Of a stretch of DNA of 6,781 nucleotides, positions 6,042-6,781 are shown piece after piece. The position numbers and the translations under genes are program-made. The stretch lies in assembly GCA_946480705.1 (NCBI GenBank), contig CAMLLF010000223.1:1-6781 (forward strand), given 5' to 3'. The notes under the pieces were generated by a model. The model did no database searches. It worked only from the letters and a program-made list of their open reading frames with translations, and was not told the DNA's origin. This DNA comes from an uncultured Lysobacteraceae bacterium (GTDB lineage: Bacteria > Pseudomonadota > Gammaproteobacteria > Xanthomonadales > Rhodanobacteraceae). The first letter of the stretch is position 1; every line of letters starts with the position of its first letter.

Positions 6042-6781
6042 TCAGTTCTGGATGCGGATCGGAATCGGGTAGTACGCGCCCGAGAGCACGGCCGCGTCGA
6101 ACACGTGAACCTCGTCGCCGTAGCTCGGCACGCTCTTCAGGCCCGACGGCGTCGTCGCCTGCACGAACAGCTCGTAGTCGCCGTTCGGGAAGGCGGCCGA
6201 ATTGAACTGCAGGGCGTAGCGCCCCTGCGGCGCCGGCACGTGACGCGCGGTGTCGAGCAGCACGAGGCGCGTGCCCGGCGCCGTAGCGCCGCTCGCGCGG
6301 ATGAACACCTCGAGCGTTGCGATGCCTGCCGTGCCGCCGGCGCTCCAGACCTCGCCGCTGACGACCGGCATGTGCATCAGCTGCGGCGCCCAGCCGGCCC
6401 AGCTCGCATTGCCGACTTCGACATTCAGCGGAACCGTGCCGCTGACCGTGATGCGCGTCGGCGACGTCGCCGAGAGATGCTGCGCTTCGCCGACATCCGT
6501 GTCGCCGATGCGCTGCAGCCGCGCCGGCGGACCGAGCCGCGGCAGCTCCGCATGCAGCGGGAAAGGATGCAGCGCCGCCGGCGGCGTGTAGGCCGGCGCG
6601 CTGCCCGGCGGATAGAACACCTCGACATGCGCGTTCAACAGACCCGCGTTGTCGGCAAAAAACTGGAACGTGTTGTTGCCGACCAGCAGTGGCGAGCCGC
6701 CGCCCTGCACGAGCGTGCCGAGCCGGATCCGCGCGGTATGCGGCATGCCCCACTGCAGCAGCGACGCGTTGTACGGTGCGC
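6042..6781 (-). CDS. Beta-rich, probably exported protein, partial (N-terminus beyond right edge)
   Basis: The last 245 residues of a protein whose frame is still open at the right edge; the stop TGA is 6042-6044. The first methionine in view (6746) is internal, because in-frame sequence (APYNASLLQWG) continues upstream without a stop. I do not recognise the family. The visible part is rich in alternating beta-strand residues, with Gly/Pro/Asn turns and no cysteine: HTARIRLGTLV (visible residues 14-24), VGNNTFQFF (33-41), a Pro-rich linker (about 57-80), then Ig-like strands such as RYALQFNSAAFPNGDYELFV near the C-terminus. It ends PIPIRIQN and lacks the GFx tail of its neighbour. The first 56 visible residues resemble residues 435-475 of the downstream protein. 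The 4-bp gap to that gene's GTG marks an operon. An extracellular or surface location is inferred from composition and context only. Confidence 0.75.
   Translation of the reverse strand, partial: APYNASLLQWGMPHTARIRLGTLVQGGGSPLLVGNNTFQFFADNAGLLNAHVEVFYPPGSAPAYTPPAALHPFPLHAELPRLGPPARLQRIGDTDVGEAQHLSATSPTRITVSGTVPLNVEVGNASWAGWAPQLMHMPVVSGEVWSAGGTAGIATLEVFIRASGATAPGTRLVLLDTARHVPAPQGRYALQFNSAAFPNGDYELFVQATTPSGLKSVPSYGDEVHVFDAAVLSGAYYPIPIRIQN

Noticed and set aside
5192..6205. A 337-residue plus-strand frame opposite the two right-hand genes
   Set aside because: Its Arg/Ala/Val-rich composition is typical of the antisense of a GC-rich gene, with no ribosome site or motif.
6744..6746. The ATG at 6746 as the true start of the right-edge gene
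   Set aside because: The same frame continues upstream to the window edge with gene-like sequence, there is no signal peptide after this ATG, and it falls inside a beta module.

Overview
The window is GC-rich DNA (about two-thirds G+C by eye, with strong G/C at third codon positions). It probably comes from a gammaproteobacterium of the Xanthomonadales/Rhodanobacteraceae-Lysobacteraceae type. That placement is inferred from three things: the composition, a TIGR02999-like ECF sigma factor paired with a TPR-bearing Hanks kinase, and a predicted secreted protein ending in an 'xFxxGFx' tail that I remember as common in that group. It rests on memory and was not searched.

Layout from left to right. 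(1) Positions 1-905, minus strand: the N-terminal 301 residues of a secreted right-handed beta-helix protein that runs off the left edge. (2) Positions 906-1040: a divergent, promoter-bearing spacer. (3) Positions 1041-1652, plus strand: an ECF sigma factor, overlapping by 4 bp (3') a membrane Ser/Thr protein kinase that begins at 1649. The kinase reading frame stops at 3781, but its helical-repeat C-terminus continues in another frame to 4395. One missing base near 3745 explains this. (4) Positions 4396-4567: a convergent spacer with two small hairpins. (5) Positions 4568-6037, minus strand: a 489-residue secreted protein of unknown function with a GTG start. (6) Positions 6042-6781, minus strand: the C-terminal part of a second beta-rich, probably exported protein that enters from the right edge. 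It lies 4 bp upstream of gene 5, so the two form an operon.

How the genes may work together: the sigma factor and kinase look like a two-gene signalling unit with no anti-sigma factor. The acidic residues usually found just before the region 2.2 'LVxE' helix are replaced by Ser-Thr-Thr. This matches the scheme known from EcfP/PknT of Vibrio parahaemolyticus and EcfK/PknS of Xanthomonas citri, where the kinase switches the sigma factor on by phosphorylating a threonine there. The divergent beta-helix gene is the nearest candidate target, but that is inference only. The two minus-strand genes on the right share a similar C-terminal/internal segment and may be a co-expressed pair of exported carbohydrate-binding-like proteins. 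No RNA gene, CRISPR array or mobile element was seen.
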